Shown: positions 11,572 to 19,877, counted from the stretch's first letter. The stretch: 39,782 nucleotides of DNA from Nitrospirota bacterium (GCA_004298335.1 SCTG01000133.1:1-39782); one strand, 5' to 3'. Notes: generated by a model not told the origin, from the letters alone. A program made the numbers and translations.

Positions 11572-11587
11572 CTCAGTGTACACTGAG
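11572..11587. promoter_or_regulatory. Perfect 16-bp palindrome upstream of oxidase operon 1
   Basis: CTCAGTGTACACTGAG is a perfect palindrome located 33 bp upstream of the first small gene of the oxidase operon. Its length and position fit an operator for a dimeric regulator. I could not assign a convincing -35/-10 pair beside it. The palindrome is seen in the sequence; its regulatory role is inferred. Confidence 0.5.
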
Positions 11588-11664
11588 GTCTGTTTCGCTA
11601 TCTTGACAGTTCATCAGGGATTATGCTACTCACACTTCCACTTTGACGAGGCGCAAAAATAATA

Positions 11665-11769
11665 ATGAGTAAAGACCCAAGATTGTTCGACATTATAGTT
11701 TTGGCCGGAATGGTTGTCAACATAATTCTTGCCGTCTTCCTACTCATCTATTATTTCGATTTATTATAG
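11665..11769 (+). CDS. Possible 34-aa single-helix membrane peptide
   Basis: A plus-strand reading frame of 34 residues (MSKDPRLFDIIVLAG then a long hydrophobic run to LLIYYFDLL). It has the composition of a one-helix membrane peptide with a charged N-terminus. The ribosome site is weak (GAGG about 13 bases before the ATG). It points opposite to its neighbours and ends 2 bp before the stop of the SUMF1-like gene at 11772. It may be a third oxidase mini-subunit or a chance frame. Confidence 0.45.
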   Translation: MSKDPRLFDIIVLAGMVVNIILAVFLLIYYFDLL

Positions 11770-11771
11770 AG

Positions 11772-12656
11772 TTAGCCCGCTTTATCGACGCCATCATTTC
11801 GCCCTTTCTGGACGGATTTTGCGCATCGAAATCCGATGGTCGTATCTCTGAAATCAGGGACCATTTTAAGCCGCATCGTGAGCCTGGTTTCTTTCCCAAC
11901 CGTACCCCAGGATGCACCTCTAATCACCTTAGAGCTTCCGTTCGGAGGGCCCTGGGGGTTGGCTAGCCCGGTAGTATAGGCATCTTCCTGATACCAGTCT
12001 GAGACCCATTCCATCACGTTCCCTGCAAGATCATAGACCCCGTATGGGCTTTTATCCTGAGGAAAGCTGGCGACGGGAGCAGGGAATTCGAACGGATCAG
12101 GATTGCCGGTGTTAGCCGCGCCCGGCTTGTCTTGATCGCCCCAAGGCCACAAGAGCCCATTAGGCCCCCTGGCAGCTTTCTCCCACTCGGCTTCAGTCGG
12201 AAGGCGCATGCCGCGTGAACGGCAATACTCATCCGCATCCTCCCACGACACGTACACGGCCGGTTGCGTCGGTGCGCTCAATTTATCGAAGTTTTTGACG
12301 TACCGCGAGATGGGCTTCCGATGCCCTGTCGCCTCGACAAACGCCATGTAGGCCCCATACGTCACCTCGTCGCGATCTATCCAGTAGGCATCCAGCATGA
12401 CACGGCGCTGAGGCTTTTCATCAAACCCTCCTCCGTCATAGCCGCGCAAAAACTCCCCGGCTGCGATCAATACCATTTCTTCCTTCAGGGCGGCTGACGG
12501 GGGCACACGATCACGGGCGGGCTTCACGTCGCTGCCGGACTGTTCAACCTGAATGTTGCTGGGCTTGAGAAAGTCAACAATGATACCGACGATGGGCAGC
12601 CCGGCGAGGACCAGCGTGGTGAGAAAGAAGGCCCACTTCAGGCGTTTATCGAGCAT
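11772..12656 (-). CDS. Membrane-anchored SUMF1/FGE-fold protein (copy 1)
   Basis: A 294-residue protein with an N-terminal signal anchor (about residues 8-27) and a formylglycine-generating-enzyme-type sulfatase-modifying domain (about 60-288). Family signatures include EEMVLIAAGEFLRG, MRLPTEAEWEKAARG, SPYGVYDLAGNVMEW and the final IGFRCAKS. The cysteine pair that does catalysis in true FGE is not present in the VIRGASWGT segment and after, so sulfatase activation is unlikely. It is the last gene of the second oxidase operon, 28 bp after a paralogue, so a structural or assembly role at the periplasmic face is possible (inference). Confidence 0.85.
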   Translation of the reverse strand: MLDKRLKWAFFLTTLVLAGLPIVGIIVDFLKPSNIQVEQSGSDVKPARDRVPPSAALKEEMVLIAAGEFLRGYDGGGFDEKPQRRVMLDAYWIDRDEVTYGAYMAFVEATGHRKPISRYVKNFDKLSAPTQPAVYVSWEDADEYCRSRGMRLPTEAEWEKAARGPNGLLWPWGDQDKPGAANTGNPDPFEFPAPVASFPQDKSPYGVYDLAGNVMEWVSDWYQEDAYTTGLANPQGPPNGSSKVIRGASWGTVGKETRLTMRLKMVPDFRDTTIGFRCAKSVQKGRNDGVDKAG

Positions 12657-12684
12657 GGATCACAGCAACACCACCGTGCTCCGG

Positions 12685-13572
12685 TCAGGGGCCGCTTTTG
12701 GCGCAACGAAATCCGATGGTGGCATCAGTCCGCCAAAGCTTGGCTTGAAACCGCTTTGCAATTCTGGCCCCGTTGGGGGATTCGCGCCAAGACCCTCCCC
12801 TGATCACCTTATTCTGCCCATCTTCCGGTCCCTTGGGATCCCGGTAGATCGTTTTGGCGTAATACTTGTCGTCATAGGTATCAGCCACCCACTCCGCAAC
12901 ATTCCCCGCCATATCGTACAAGCCATAATAACTGCGTCCAGCCTCAAGCTTTCCCGGAGGCGCCAGGTATTTGAAACCGTCTTCTTCCCCGTCCAGGTTG
13001 GCATACTTCGGACCCATGGCATCGCCCCATGGATATTTTCGGCTCCCTTCGCCTTTCGCCGCCTTCTCCCACTCCGCCTCGGTCGGCAGACGCTTGCCGG
13101 CCCATTGGCAATAAGCCGTCGCGTCCAGCCAGGACATCCCCATCGCCGCCAGCTCCGGCTTGAGAATCTTGGATGGATCGTCATCAAACACCGGCACGAA
13201 GGGCTTGCCCCGTTTGGTCATTTTGACAAACCGTTCATACTCGGCTTGGGTGACTTCATATTTATCCATGTAATAGGTGGAGAGATAAATTTGATGTTCC
13301 GGGGCCTCATCGTAATCTCCATCCTTCCCGCCCATCTTAAACGGCCCTTCCGGAATTTCAATCATCTCGCGTCCGTCATCTCCGACAACCGTTTTGTAGA
13401 GGCTGAAGTCCGCAACGGCAGCAGGAACGGGCTGCTGAGGCGTCGCCGGTATCTGCGCCAGCAGCTCTTTGTTCTTGGCCGAGTGGCGCGAGAGGGACAT
13501 CATGCTGACCACCATCAGAAAAAACGCCAGGAAAGTCGCGCCGACTCCGATCATCAGCCACTTGTCTTTCAT
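12685..13572 (-). CDS. Membrane-anchored SUMF1/FGE-fold protein (copy 2)
   Basis: A 295-residue paralogue of the next gene. It has an N-terminal anchor (about residues 6-24) and a SUMF1-type domain with MIEIPEGPFKMGG, KRLPTEAEWEKAAKG, YGLYDMAGNVAEW, VIRGGSWRESP and a terminal IGFRCAKS. The region that holds the catalytic cysteines in true FGE reads GARIAKRFQAKLW, without cysteine. Its ATG overlaps the stop of the upstream glycine-rich gene (ATGA), so the two are probably translationally coupled. Function in this operon is unknown. Confidence 0.85.
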   Translation of the reverse strand: MKDKWLMIGVGATFLAFFLMVVSMMSLSRHSAKNKELLAQIPATPQQPVPAAVADFSLYKTVVGDDGREMIEIPEGPFKMGGKDGDYDEAPEHQIYLSTYYMDKYEVTQAEYERFVKMTKRGKPFVPVFDDDPSKILKPELAAMGMSWLDATAYCQWAGKRLPTEAEWEKAAKGEGSRKYPWGDAMGPKYANLDGEEDGFKYLAPPGKLEAGRSYYGLYDMAGNVAEWVADTYDDKYYAKTIYRDPKGPEDGQNKVIRGGSWRESPNGARIAKRFQAKLWRTDATIGFRCAKSGP

Positions 13573-13970
13573 TGCGGATGCTCTCCCTCTGAGGGCGAAG
13601 ATTCAGCAGGCTGGGGCTGCCGGGATTGTTTCCAGAGTTCCACCAACATGCCCATTTGTACGCCGAGAAACCCGCCTATGGCCCCACCCGATGCCGCCCC
13701 CAAGGGGACGGACTCCATCCCGGCCACCAGGCCGGCAAGACCGCCCCCTAACAGGGCTCCACACACAATACTGATGAAGAACCGACGACCGCCCAACAGG
13801 CCGATCAGGAACCCCAATGTGATGCCCACGGCAGTCGCGAGGGCAATGCTCGCCCCTCCACCCCAATAGTACCCGATCGCCGCACCTACGGTACCGAAAA
13901 CAGCGGCGCCGAGCAGCATGTCCAACGTGACACGCCCGCGCTGACCGTGCCTGTTCGTCTCGCTCGGCAT
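13569..13970 (-). CDS. Glycine-rich (glycine-zipper-like) membrane protein
   Basis: A 133-residue protein made of hydrophobic, Gly/Ala-rich helices (about residues 18-38, 43-60, 65-82 and 90-108) with repeated GxxxG spacing, and a hydrophilic Pro/Ser tail. Glycine-zipper proteins are usually small envelope proteins that pack as helical hairpins. It sits between the DUF3047 gene (9 bp away) and the SUMF1-like gene, which it overlaps by 4 bp. A GTG one codon upstream is an alternative start. No specific function can be named. Confidence 0.7.
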   Translation of the reverse strand: MPSETNRHGQRGRVTLDMLLGAAVFGTVGAAIGYYWGGGASIALATAVGITLGFLIGLLGGRRFFISIVCGALLGGGLAGLVAGMESVPLGAASGGAIGGFLGVQMGMLVELWKQSRQPQPAESSPSEGEHPQ

Positions 13971-13979
13971 CACCCTGCC

Positions 13980-14687
13980 TTATTGTTTGGCGAGCTTAAT
14001 GCTGCCGAAGTCGAGTTCGGCCCCAGGCCCGGTCACGACCGAGATCCCCCATGCTTGGGGAGCCGGCTCATGTTTGTGGATCTTGAGGAAATCAGCATAC
14101 GCGTTGACTCGTTCCTCAACCCATTGCCCAACCGGTTGCCCCCCCGCTCGGACAATGATTTCGGAACCGCTGAACATGCCGCCTTCTTTTAAAGCGCCCG
14201 CCGTTCCACTAGGACTCCAGATGTATTTGGTGAAGACGGGGATGAAGAGAAGATCGGTATCCAGCGTGATAAAGACGGCAGCAATCAATCCACCCCCCTG
14301 CGAGGCCGCCCGGAGCCGCCAGCGCCAAGTCACGATAGGGTATTCCTTGGGGTCCCAGGCAATGCGCTTTTTGATGCGCATCTGGTCGTCAATCCCCCGC
14401 GTTCTGAGGAAAGCCTGGTTCCCCTCTCGGGTGACGGTATAGGCTTTGCGGGTTGAGGACTCACTGCGGCTTGCCTGCCATCCCTGAGGGAACCCGTCGG
14501 GCTCACCTTTCGAAAAATCCTCCAGCACCTGCTCGGCCGGATTCAGGGACGATACCAGCTGTCCCGTGACAACCGCATGACTGCCAAGAACGCCGGCAAC
14601 AGCAACCAGCGCTAGAAGCGCGAGGACTCGCACAGGCCTTTGCCCCGCTCGAACGTGCTGCTCAGGGCGGATTGGCGTTTCAGCCAT
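13980..14687 (-). CDS. DUF3047-family exported protein
   Basis: A 235-residue protein with an N-terminal membrane or signal segment (about residues 20-42). The domain matches DUF3047 by pattern: the opening VLEDFSKGEPDGFPQGW, PIVTWRWRL, a central GGGLIAAVFITLD-type strand and a C-terminal LDFGSIKLAKQ. Such domains look like carbohydrate-binding or jelly-roll folds, but no reaction is known to me. The frame is open upstream, inside the oxidase gene. The ATG at 14685-14687, which overlaps the oxidase stop by 8 bp, gives a sensible signal peptide. It is co-transcribed with the second oxidase. Confidence 0.75.
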   Translation of the reverse strand: MAETPIRPEQHVRAGQRPVRVLALLALVAVAGVLGSHAVVTGQLVSSLNPAEQVLEDFSKGEPDGFPQGWQASRSESSTRKAYTVTREGNQAFLRTRGIDDQMRIKKRIAWDPKEYPIVTWRWRLRAASQGGGLIAAVFITLDTDLLFIPVFTKYIWSPSGTAGALKEGGMFSGSEIIVRAGGQPVGQWVEERVNAYADFLKIHKHEPAPQAWGISVVTGPGAELDFGSIKLAKQ

Positions 14688-16644
14688 CGCGAAGTAGCGC
14701 CTTGTCCGACATGGCCGGGGTGAAGGACTGCTCGCGCTGAGGCACAGGCCCGGCCCAGAGCCGCTCGGGCGCCTCCGCCTGAGCCAACGTGCGCTGGCTG
14801 ACCCAGAACACCCCCAGCAGCAAAATCCAAAACAACACCATGTTGAGAGTGACCATGCCCGCTGCGAACCCGAAGCCGGGGGTGAACGCCCAGGGCGATC
14901 CATCGCGCATGATCTCATGCACATGCCACCCCAAACGCCCGGATGAACGAATGAAACCCATCAACCCCATGACCCACGTGAAGGCCATCCCGAGAAGGAA
15001 GAGGGTCACTTGCCCGCGAACCGGCATCTTTCCCCAGGCGACCGGCCCGATCGGCGCCGCTCCCCGCAGAAGCGCGCGGTTCACCAAAAACCCGACGACC
15101 AACGCCGTGAGCGTGCTCAAGGCCTGCGGAAGCGAGAGCCCCACTCGAATGTTCGCAGGAAGATAAAATCCATACACTGACAATCCAATGACGTTCGCAA
15201 ACGCGCCGATGAAGACCGCCCCGATCGCGAGGTTGCCCGTCCGCGCCCACCGGGCCGCGATGACCCTGTTGGCGCGCTTATAGAGGATATAACTCAACGC
15301 GGAGAGCAGAATCATCATATTAATGGCCCCGTTCTTGGCCGACATGACTCCGTAGTTCCCGATCACCGGGTGCTGCGCCCCTCCCATGGCTTTGGCTTCT
15401 TCGGACGTGAGCACCAATGTATGCGGCGTGAACCACACCAGGAAGCTAACGATCAGCCCGCAGAGCAGATATTTGATGTACCGATGATACCGTTCCGATC
15501 CCGGCATCCGCGCCATCCCCTGCCAGAGATAGTAATTGGTGCCAATGAATAACGCACCGACAACAATCGCCTGGAGGACAAACATCCACGTCAGCATCCC
15601 GCCCATCATGGTCACGCCCAGTTGCTGGCGGAATTCATACACCGATCGCATCAACCAGTAGCCGGCGAACGGCATGGGAATCAACGCCGCCATGGTGATG
15701 AACAGGAAAACGTATCCCATCCAATCGTAATAGCCTTTCTGCTCCTGGTTCTTGGCCGTGAGAAACCGGAATGCGGAATACCCCAATACCACCGCGCCTC
15801 CGGTCATCATATCGGCCAGGAACCGATGCACGTTGAAAGGATTCCAGAGGGCCGTGTGGAGCGTGTGCCAGGCATTGCCGAGAAACCGGCCCGTCTGGTC
15901 CACGCCGGCCGGAGACATCATGAAGGAGACCCACGAATTGGCAAGAAACAGGAGGATGGTCCCGAAGACGTTCAAGACGACTCCGAACGCCGCGTGAATC
16001 CACTTCAGCCCCCCTGCACTCATCCGGTCCCAGGAATAGTAATACAGGCAGATCGCCCCGCTCTCGGCCAGAAAGACCAGCGCGTAGATGCCCATCATCG
16101 ACTTGAACACCCCGGTGATATACCCGAAGAACGTCGGATAGAGCACGAGCAAGGCGGTGACCAGGCCCACCCCGAGCAGGGACGAAATGGAAAAAGCGAT
16201 CAGGCTGATCCGGAGAAAATCCCGGGCAAGGCGGTCGTACCGTCCCGCGGCCACACGGTCGCGCGTCAAAAGACCCATGACCTCGATAATGAGGCAGAAG
16301 ATCGGCAACGCCAGCACGAACCCGCCGAAATACGTGTGCTGCTGGGTTATGATCCAGATCGCGAGCCGGTTGTCCAGGTTGCCATACCGGGGATAATCGG
16401 TCGAACCCGGACGGGGCGCAGGCTCACTCGCCGGTCGGCCTGTGGTGCCGTAATAGATGTCCGTTCCGGGAGGAGTTTGAAGTGACGGATCAACTTCGCT
16501 TGCCTCATTGGCCAGGTTGCCGTAGGCGTTCTGCCCGGCAACGGCCAGGTCTCTTCCATCCACTCCCAGGAGCAGGATCAGCAGTAATGCAAAATGGCAG
16601 CACGAGGAAGTCCGCCGCATCAGTTTCTCACGCTCTGTTTTCAT
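14680..16644 (-). CDS. Cytochrome bd-like terminal oxidase, large subunit (copy 2)
   Basis: A 654-residue paralogue of the oxidase at 9144-11081, alike over nearly its whole length. Conserved candidate haem ligands are H103 (TQQHTYFGG), H217, H260, H263 and H273, with E194 in FLAESG. Also shared are QHPVIGNYGVMSAKNGAIN and EIMRD.SPWAFT. Copy 1 has a His at residue 190, but the matching position here is Gly185. An N-terminal signal or anchor (about 12-30) precedes a periplasmic stretch. The open frame continues upstream; ATG 16642-16644, two bases after the previous stop, is the best start. No CydB and no cytochrome c gene is in this operon, so its electron donor may differ from copy 1. Confidence 0.85.
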   Translation of the reverse strand: MKTEREKLMRRTSSCCHFALLLILLLGVDGRDLAVAGQNAYGNLANEASEVDPSLQTPPGTDIYYGTTGRPASEPAPRPGSTDYPRYGNLDNRLAIWIITQQHTYFGGFVLALPIFCLIIEVMGLLTRDRVAAGRYDRLARDFLRISLIAFSISSLLGVGLVTALLVLYPTFFGYITGVFKSMMGIYALVFLAESGAICLYYYSWDRMSAGGLKWIHAAFGVVLNVFGTILLFLANSWVSFMMSPAGVDQTGRFLGNAWHTLHTALWNPFNVHRFLADMMTGGAVVLGYSAFRFLTAKNQEQKGYYDWMGYVFLFITMAALIPMPFAGYWLMRSVYEFRQQLGVTMMGGMLTWMFVLQAIVVGALFIGTNYYLWQGMARMPGSERYHRYIKYLLCGLIVSFLVWFTPHTLVLTSEEAKAMGGAQHPVIGNYGVMSAKNGAINMMILLSALSYILYKRANRVIAARWARTGNLAIGAVFIGAFANVIGLSVYGFYLPANIRVGLSLPQALSTLTALVVGFLVNRALLRGAAPIGPVAWGKMPVRGQVTLFLLGMAFTWVMGLMGFIRSSGRLGWHVHEIMRDGSPWAFTPGFGFAAGMVTLNMVLFWILLLGVFWVSQRTLAQAEAPERLWAGPVPQREQSFTPAMSDKALLRDG

Positions 16645-16646
16645 GG

Positions 16647-17678
16647 TCAGGCTTTCTTGGAGGTCAGAACGCCCACGATGAAGGGACACCGAAGCAATGA
16701 CGGCGGAATTGTAGCATGAAGTTTCTCTTCCTGCCACCGGCACCGGCCCAGATAATAACCGTACAGGCTCATGAGCCCACCGATCCCTGCGGTGAGGAGA
16801 ATCCTTGTCCAGATGGGGGGATTGGGGAGGGCCAGCAGGAAATTGAGCACGCCCAGCATGATGAGGTAATACGTCCAGCCGAACGTCGCGCCCGGCCACA
16901 TGAAGAACCGCAGCAGTTCCCGCCACGAGTATTGCGTGAGACCTTCCCACGCTGTCATGGCCGGCTGCAGTCCCTGGACAAAGGCCAACGTACAGGCCAG
17001 GCCGACAAGGACCCCGATGAGTCCCAGCTGCCCCAGGTCCGTTGCCGCGATCGGTGCGACCGTCACGAACCCCATGTACGCGAGCCCGACCGCGAGTGCC
17101 GCAACCGCAACCGGCGTCGCCCACAGATCGCTACGACCAGTCACGAGCGCCCACAGGGCTTGGCCGTCCGGAAAGGTGACGAAGGACTTCCCTTGTTGCT
17201 GGAGGAAACGCACATGCCCGATCTCGAACGCATCGCGGGCCACTGAAGTAGAAGAAATGATCAGCGCCATCAGGGCCGGAGCAGCCGGATGCAGGGCGTA
17301 ACTAAAGTAGCTGTAAAAATAGGATGCCGCCTGCAGCAACCCTAAGACCATCAACGATAATTGGATCGCGTAAAAAAACCCGATCCGCCCGCCCATCCAA
17401 ATGAGCCGTCTGAACCCATCCTCGGTGGCCACCGCGGCCGGATTCCGCTGGCGACCGTACGCGTAACAGACCAACGCGACCCCGCTCGAGAACAGGCCGC
17501 TGGCCAGCAGGAGGGACACGATATCGGCGTGCCAGCCCATAACCTGGAGGAACTTGTACAAGGCGTACGCGAACAACCCGGGGAACAGCATCAGCATCCG
17601 CTTGCGCTTGCGGAATCCGTCTTCCGTGACCGCAACCGTCAGCGACGGCACCACACGCATGGTCATCCGATGCAACAT
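16647..17678 (-). CDS. Polytopic membrane protein of unknown function
   Basis: A 343-residue protein with roughly seven or eight hydrophobic helices and few charged loops. One loop reads RDAFEIGHVRFLQQQGKSF. I do not recognise the family; the helix pattern is loosely Yip1-like but that is not enough for a name. It starts 8 bp after the PCP_red gene and ends 2 bp before the oxidase start, so it is tightly coupled to the oxidase and may help assemble or anchor it. An internal ATG four codons downstream is an alternative start. Confidence 0.65.
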   Translation of the reverse strand: MLHRMTMRVVPSLTVAVTEDGFRKRKRMLMLFPGLFAYALYKFLQVMGWHADIVSLLLASGLFSSGVALVCYAYGRQRNPAAVATEDGFRRLIWMGGRIGFFYAIQLSLMVLGLLQAASYFYSYFSYALHPAAPALMALIISSTSVARDAFEIGHVRFLQQQGKSFVTFPDGQALWALVTGRSDLWATPVAVAALAVGLAYMGFVTVAPIAATDLGQLGLIGVLVGLACTLAFVQGLQPAMTAWEGLTQYSWRELLRFFMWPGATFGWTYYLIMLGVLNFLLALPNPPIWTRILLTAGIGGLMSLYGYYLGRCRWQEEKLHATIPPSLLRCPFIVGVLTSKKA

Positions 17679-17686
17679 GGGCCGGC

Positions 17687-18169
17687 CTACGGCCTTCCCC
17701 TCATCCCGAGGAACTTGGCCTTGGCTTCGTCCATCAGGGCTTCGGTGACCTCCGACAGGCCCTGCTCGACAGCCATCCGTTCGATTTCCACCTTGGCCAT
17801 GGACCGGATCGGCGCCGGAACATTGGCCAGGCGATCTTTCGCCGTTTGCGACCAGGACACCTTCCCGCGGAGACGGGCTTCCTGGAACAGCGCGACGGTA
17901 ATCAGCGCGCGGCCTTCTTTCGCGGCATGGGACTCGACTTCCTCGCGGACCAACGGTTCGACATAGGGGGGAAGCCTGTCGAGCTCATGGCGGGCTTCGT
18001 TCGACCAGAGGGTCCGTTGGGCAAAAAGCGTGATGTCCTCCAACCTGCCTGCTACCGTCACCCAGCTCGCGCACTCCGTGCAACAGAGCCGCAGGTGGTA
18101 GGACAACGGCGATTCCTCCTCCAGCGCCTTGGCCTCCATCACCGCCCCGCAACAGCAACGTACATTCAT
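17687..18169 (-). CDS. Cys-cluster protein with two tandem PCP_red domains
   Basis: A 160-residue soluble protein. The N-terminus has clustered cysteines (C5, C6, C7, then C29, C30, C33), resembling a metal-binding knuckle. Two copies of the PCP_red motif follow, at about 55-99 (WSNEARHELDRLPPYV...) and 106-153 (WSQTAKDRLANVPAPI...). PCP_red is the small C-terminal domain of the BchB/ChlB subunit of dark protochlorophyllide reductase and also occurs alone in non-phototrophs, including Nitrospira. The ATG at 18167-18169 is chosen because the longer frame overlaps the DUF420 gene. Context suggests a role in oxidase cofactor handling or assembly (inference). Confidence 0.75.
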   Translation of the reverse strand: MNVRCCCGAVMEAKALEEESPLSYHLRLCCTECASWVTVAGRLEDITLFAQRTLWSNEARHELDRLPPYVEPLVREEVESHAAKEGRALITVALFQEARLRGKVSWSQTAKDRLANVPAPIRSMAKVEIERMAVEQGLSEVTEALMDEAKAKFLGMRGRP

Positions 18170-18180
18170 AAACGACCAGC

Positions 18181-18903
18181 TCAGCCCGCTTTTCCCGGAT
18201 ACAAGATATAGAGCATCGTATAGGTAACGGTCCCGGTCACGAACAGGACGCAATAGATGGTCATCGTCAGGCGCCCCAAGATCCGGTGCCGCCTCTCTCC
18301 ATCCGGCCAGAAACGCTCGACGGTTTTCTCCACGCCCAGGACCAATCCGACGACGAGCGCACCGGCAATGTATACGATGGATCGTCGAAGCGTAAAGCCG
18401 GTCCCGAACAGCAGCCCACTGGCCACGTACAACACCAGCAAGACGGCCCCGCTGATCAAAAAAACCCTGGTCAATTTCTCTTTCGTGACCTTCAACTCTC
18501 CGGACCGGAGCTGCCGGGTGCCGCCGACGATCTGTTGAGCCCGGAAGCCAAGAATAATCATATAGACCGCCATGATCAGCCCGATGACCACCAACGTGAT
18601 ATGAAACGTCAGGAGGGGGATGAAGACCTGGTAATACAGAAAGTCGGACCCGCCGAATCCCGTCCGCCCTTCAAACGCCAGGACGCCAAGCTGGCGGAAC
18701 AGGTAATAGCTTGTGAAAAACCCGAGCATGGCGACCATGCCTCCGAGCACAAGCCAGTGATGCGCATTGCCAAGCTTCTTTTTCGCCTGGATCCACCCGA
18801 TGATGAACAAGCCGGTAAACAACAGCGCCATGAGCTGGCTGAGGTCCGCTCCCAGCGTCGCCGCCGTTCCCAGAAAACCGGGCCGCGCAAGCAGCTCCTT
18901 CAT
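18181..18903 (-). CDS. DUF420-family (CtaM-like) membrane protein
   Basis: A 240-residue protein with about six helices. The pattern of membrane-embedded or edge histidines fits DUF420: H48/H49, H101 (TFHITLVV) and H206 followed by the signature RHRILGRLTMTIYCVLFVTG...YTMLY. DUF420 includes CtaM, needed in Bacillus and Staphylococcus for maturation of haem-A oxidases. Its place in a bd-like oxidase operon suggests a maturation or haem-insertion role here. The ATG overlaps the methyltransferase stop by 4 bp. Family call by pattern; function by analogy. Confidence 0.75.
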   Translation of the reverse strand: MKELLARPGFLGTAATLGADLSQLMALLFTGLFIIGWIQAKKKLGNAHHWLVLGGMVAMLGFFTSYYLFRQLGVLAFEGRTGFGGSDFLYYQVFIPLLTFHITLVVIGLIMAVYMIILGFRAQQIVGGTRQLRSGELKVTKEKLTRVFLISGAVLLVLYVASGLLFGTGFTLRRSIVYIAGALVVGLVLGVEKTVERFWPDGERRHRILGRLTMTIYCVLFVTGTVTYTMLYILYPGKAG

Positions 18904-19877
18904 TTGACCCCCTGGACCAAAGTGGACCGATCCAGTTCATCGATCGACGCGAACCCGACGTCCTTCAGCCATTGAACGGCTTCAGCGATGGTATAGCACC
19001 GCCCCTTTTCGGTGTTGACCAGAATATGCACGGCGAACACGGCGGTCCAGGCCGGGCTCGTCCCGCTTTCATCCAAAAAGCGGTCCTTGATGACCAGCCG
19101 GCCTGACGGAGCCAGTGCGCCGTGAACCTTCCGCACCAGAGCGGCGTTGGCCTCGGAGCCCTGGTAGTGCAGGATGTCCGACATGAACACGGCGTCGTAC
19201 GGACCACCCAAATTATCCCGGTTAAAATCGCCGGCGAGGAAACGGATGCGCCCCTCCAGGCCGGCTTCTTTGACCAGCCGTTCGGTGGTATGCAGGGTCT
19301 CCGGAAGATCAAAGATGGTGGCGGTCAGGCCCGGGTACGTGCGGCAGAAAGCCATAGCATGCGTGCCGGCCCCTCCTCCCAAGTCCAGTAGGGACCGCGC
19401 GCCGCTGAGATCAATTTGCTTGGCGAGAGTCGGGGCATGCTGGAGCGCCACGCGATGGAGGACCAACAGGACATTTTCCGCCAACTGCGGGTCCGTCCGA
19501 AAGAGGTGGCCTTGCACAGGCGAATGACCGGAACGCACCACCGACTCAAGCTGGCCCCAGTTGCTCCACTCGGCCTCCTGCAGCAGCAACAGATGGCCGG
19601 CGTACTTGGGGCTTTCCTTCACAAGAAACTCCTGGGCTTCTGGCGCGTTGGAATAGCGCTCGCCCGCTTTGCGAAGAAGCCCGATCGAAACCAGCGCATT
19701 CATCAGGAGAGCGCTGGCCTGGGGGTCGGTCTGCAAGCGCCGGGACACCTCCGCAGCAGTCCCGTCGCCGCCGGCCAACGCTCCAAAAATATCCAGCTTG
19801 ACCGCGGTCAGCAGGACCTTGCTTTCCCAGTAGTACCCAAGCTGAAAGATCTCGGCCAGCGAGAGCGTTCGGGCCAC
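18900..19877 (-). CDS. SAM-dependent O-methyltransferase (AcmB/CrtF/BchU-like)
   Basis: A 325-residue methyltransferase of the plant-type O-methyltransferase family. An N-terminal winged-helix dimerisation domain (about 10-90) is followed by the SAM-binding motif LLDLGGGAGTHA (about 163-174), FDLPE (about 189-193) and FMSDILHY. Bacterial relatives include hydroxyneurosporene methyltransferase CrtF and bacteriochlorophyllide methyltransferase BchU. It starts with GTG, preceded by AAGGAGGT at close spacing, and heads the nine-gene oxidase operon. The substrate is unknown; a tetrapyrrole, quinone or small phenol is possible. Confidence 0.8.
   Translation of the reverse strand: MARTLSLAEIFQLGYYWESKVLLTAVKLDIFGALAGGDGTAAEVSRRLQTDPQASALLMNALVSIGLLRKAGERYSNAPEAQEFLVKESPKYAGHLLLLQEAEWSNWGQLESVVRSGHSPVQGHLFRTDPQLAENVLLVLHRVALQHAPTLAKQIDLSGARSLLDLGGGAGTHAMAFCRTYPGLTATIFDLPETLHTTERLVKEAGLEGRIRFLAGDFNRDNLGGPYDAVFMSDILHYQGSEANAALVRKVHGALAPSGRLVIKDRFLDESGTSPAWTAVFAVHILVNTEKGRCYTIAEAVQWLKDVGFASIDELDRSTLVQGVK

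Noticed and set aside
11603-11627. TTGACA followed by TATGCT as promoter of the 34-aa frame
   Set aside because: The spacer is only 13 bp, too short for a normal sigma-70 promoter.
11772-13572. Annotating the SUMF1-like proteins as formylglycine-generating enzymes
   Set aside because: The catalytic cysteine pair of FGE is absent and no sulfatase gene is present in the window.
14680-17124. An 814-codon version of the second oxidase with about 160 extra N-terminal residues
   Set aside because: The extension overlaps the upstream membrane protein gene in another frame and has no homology; the ATG at 16642-16644 gives the expected N-terminus.
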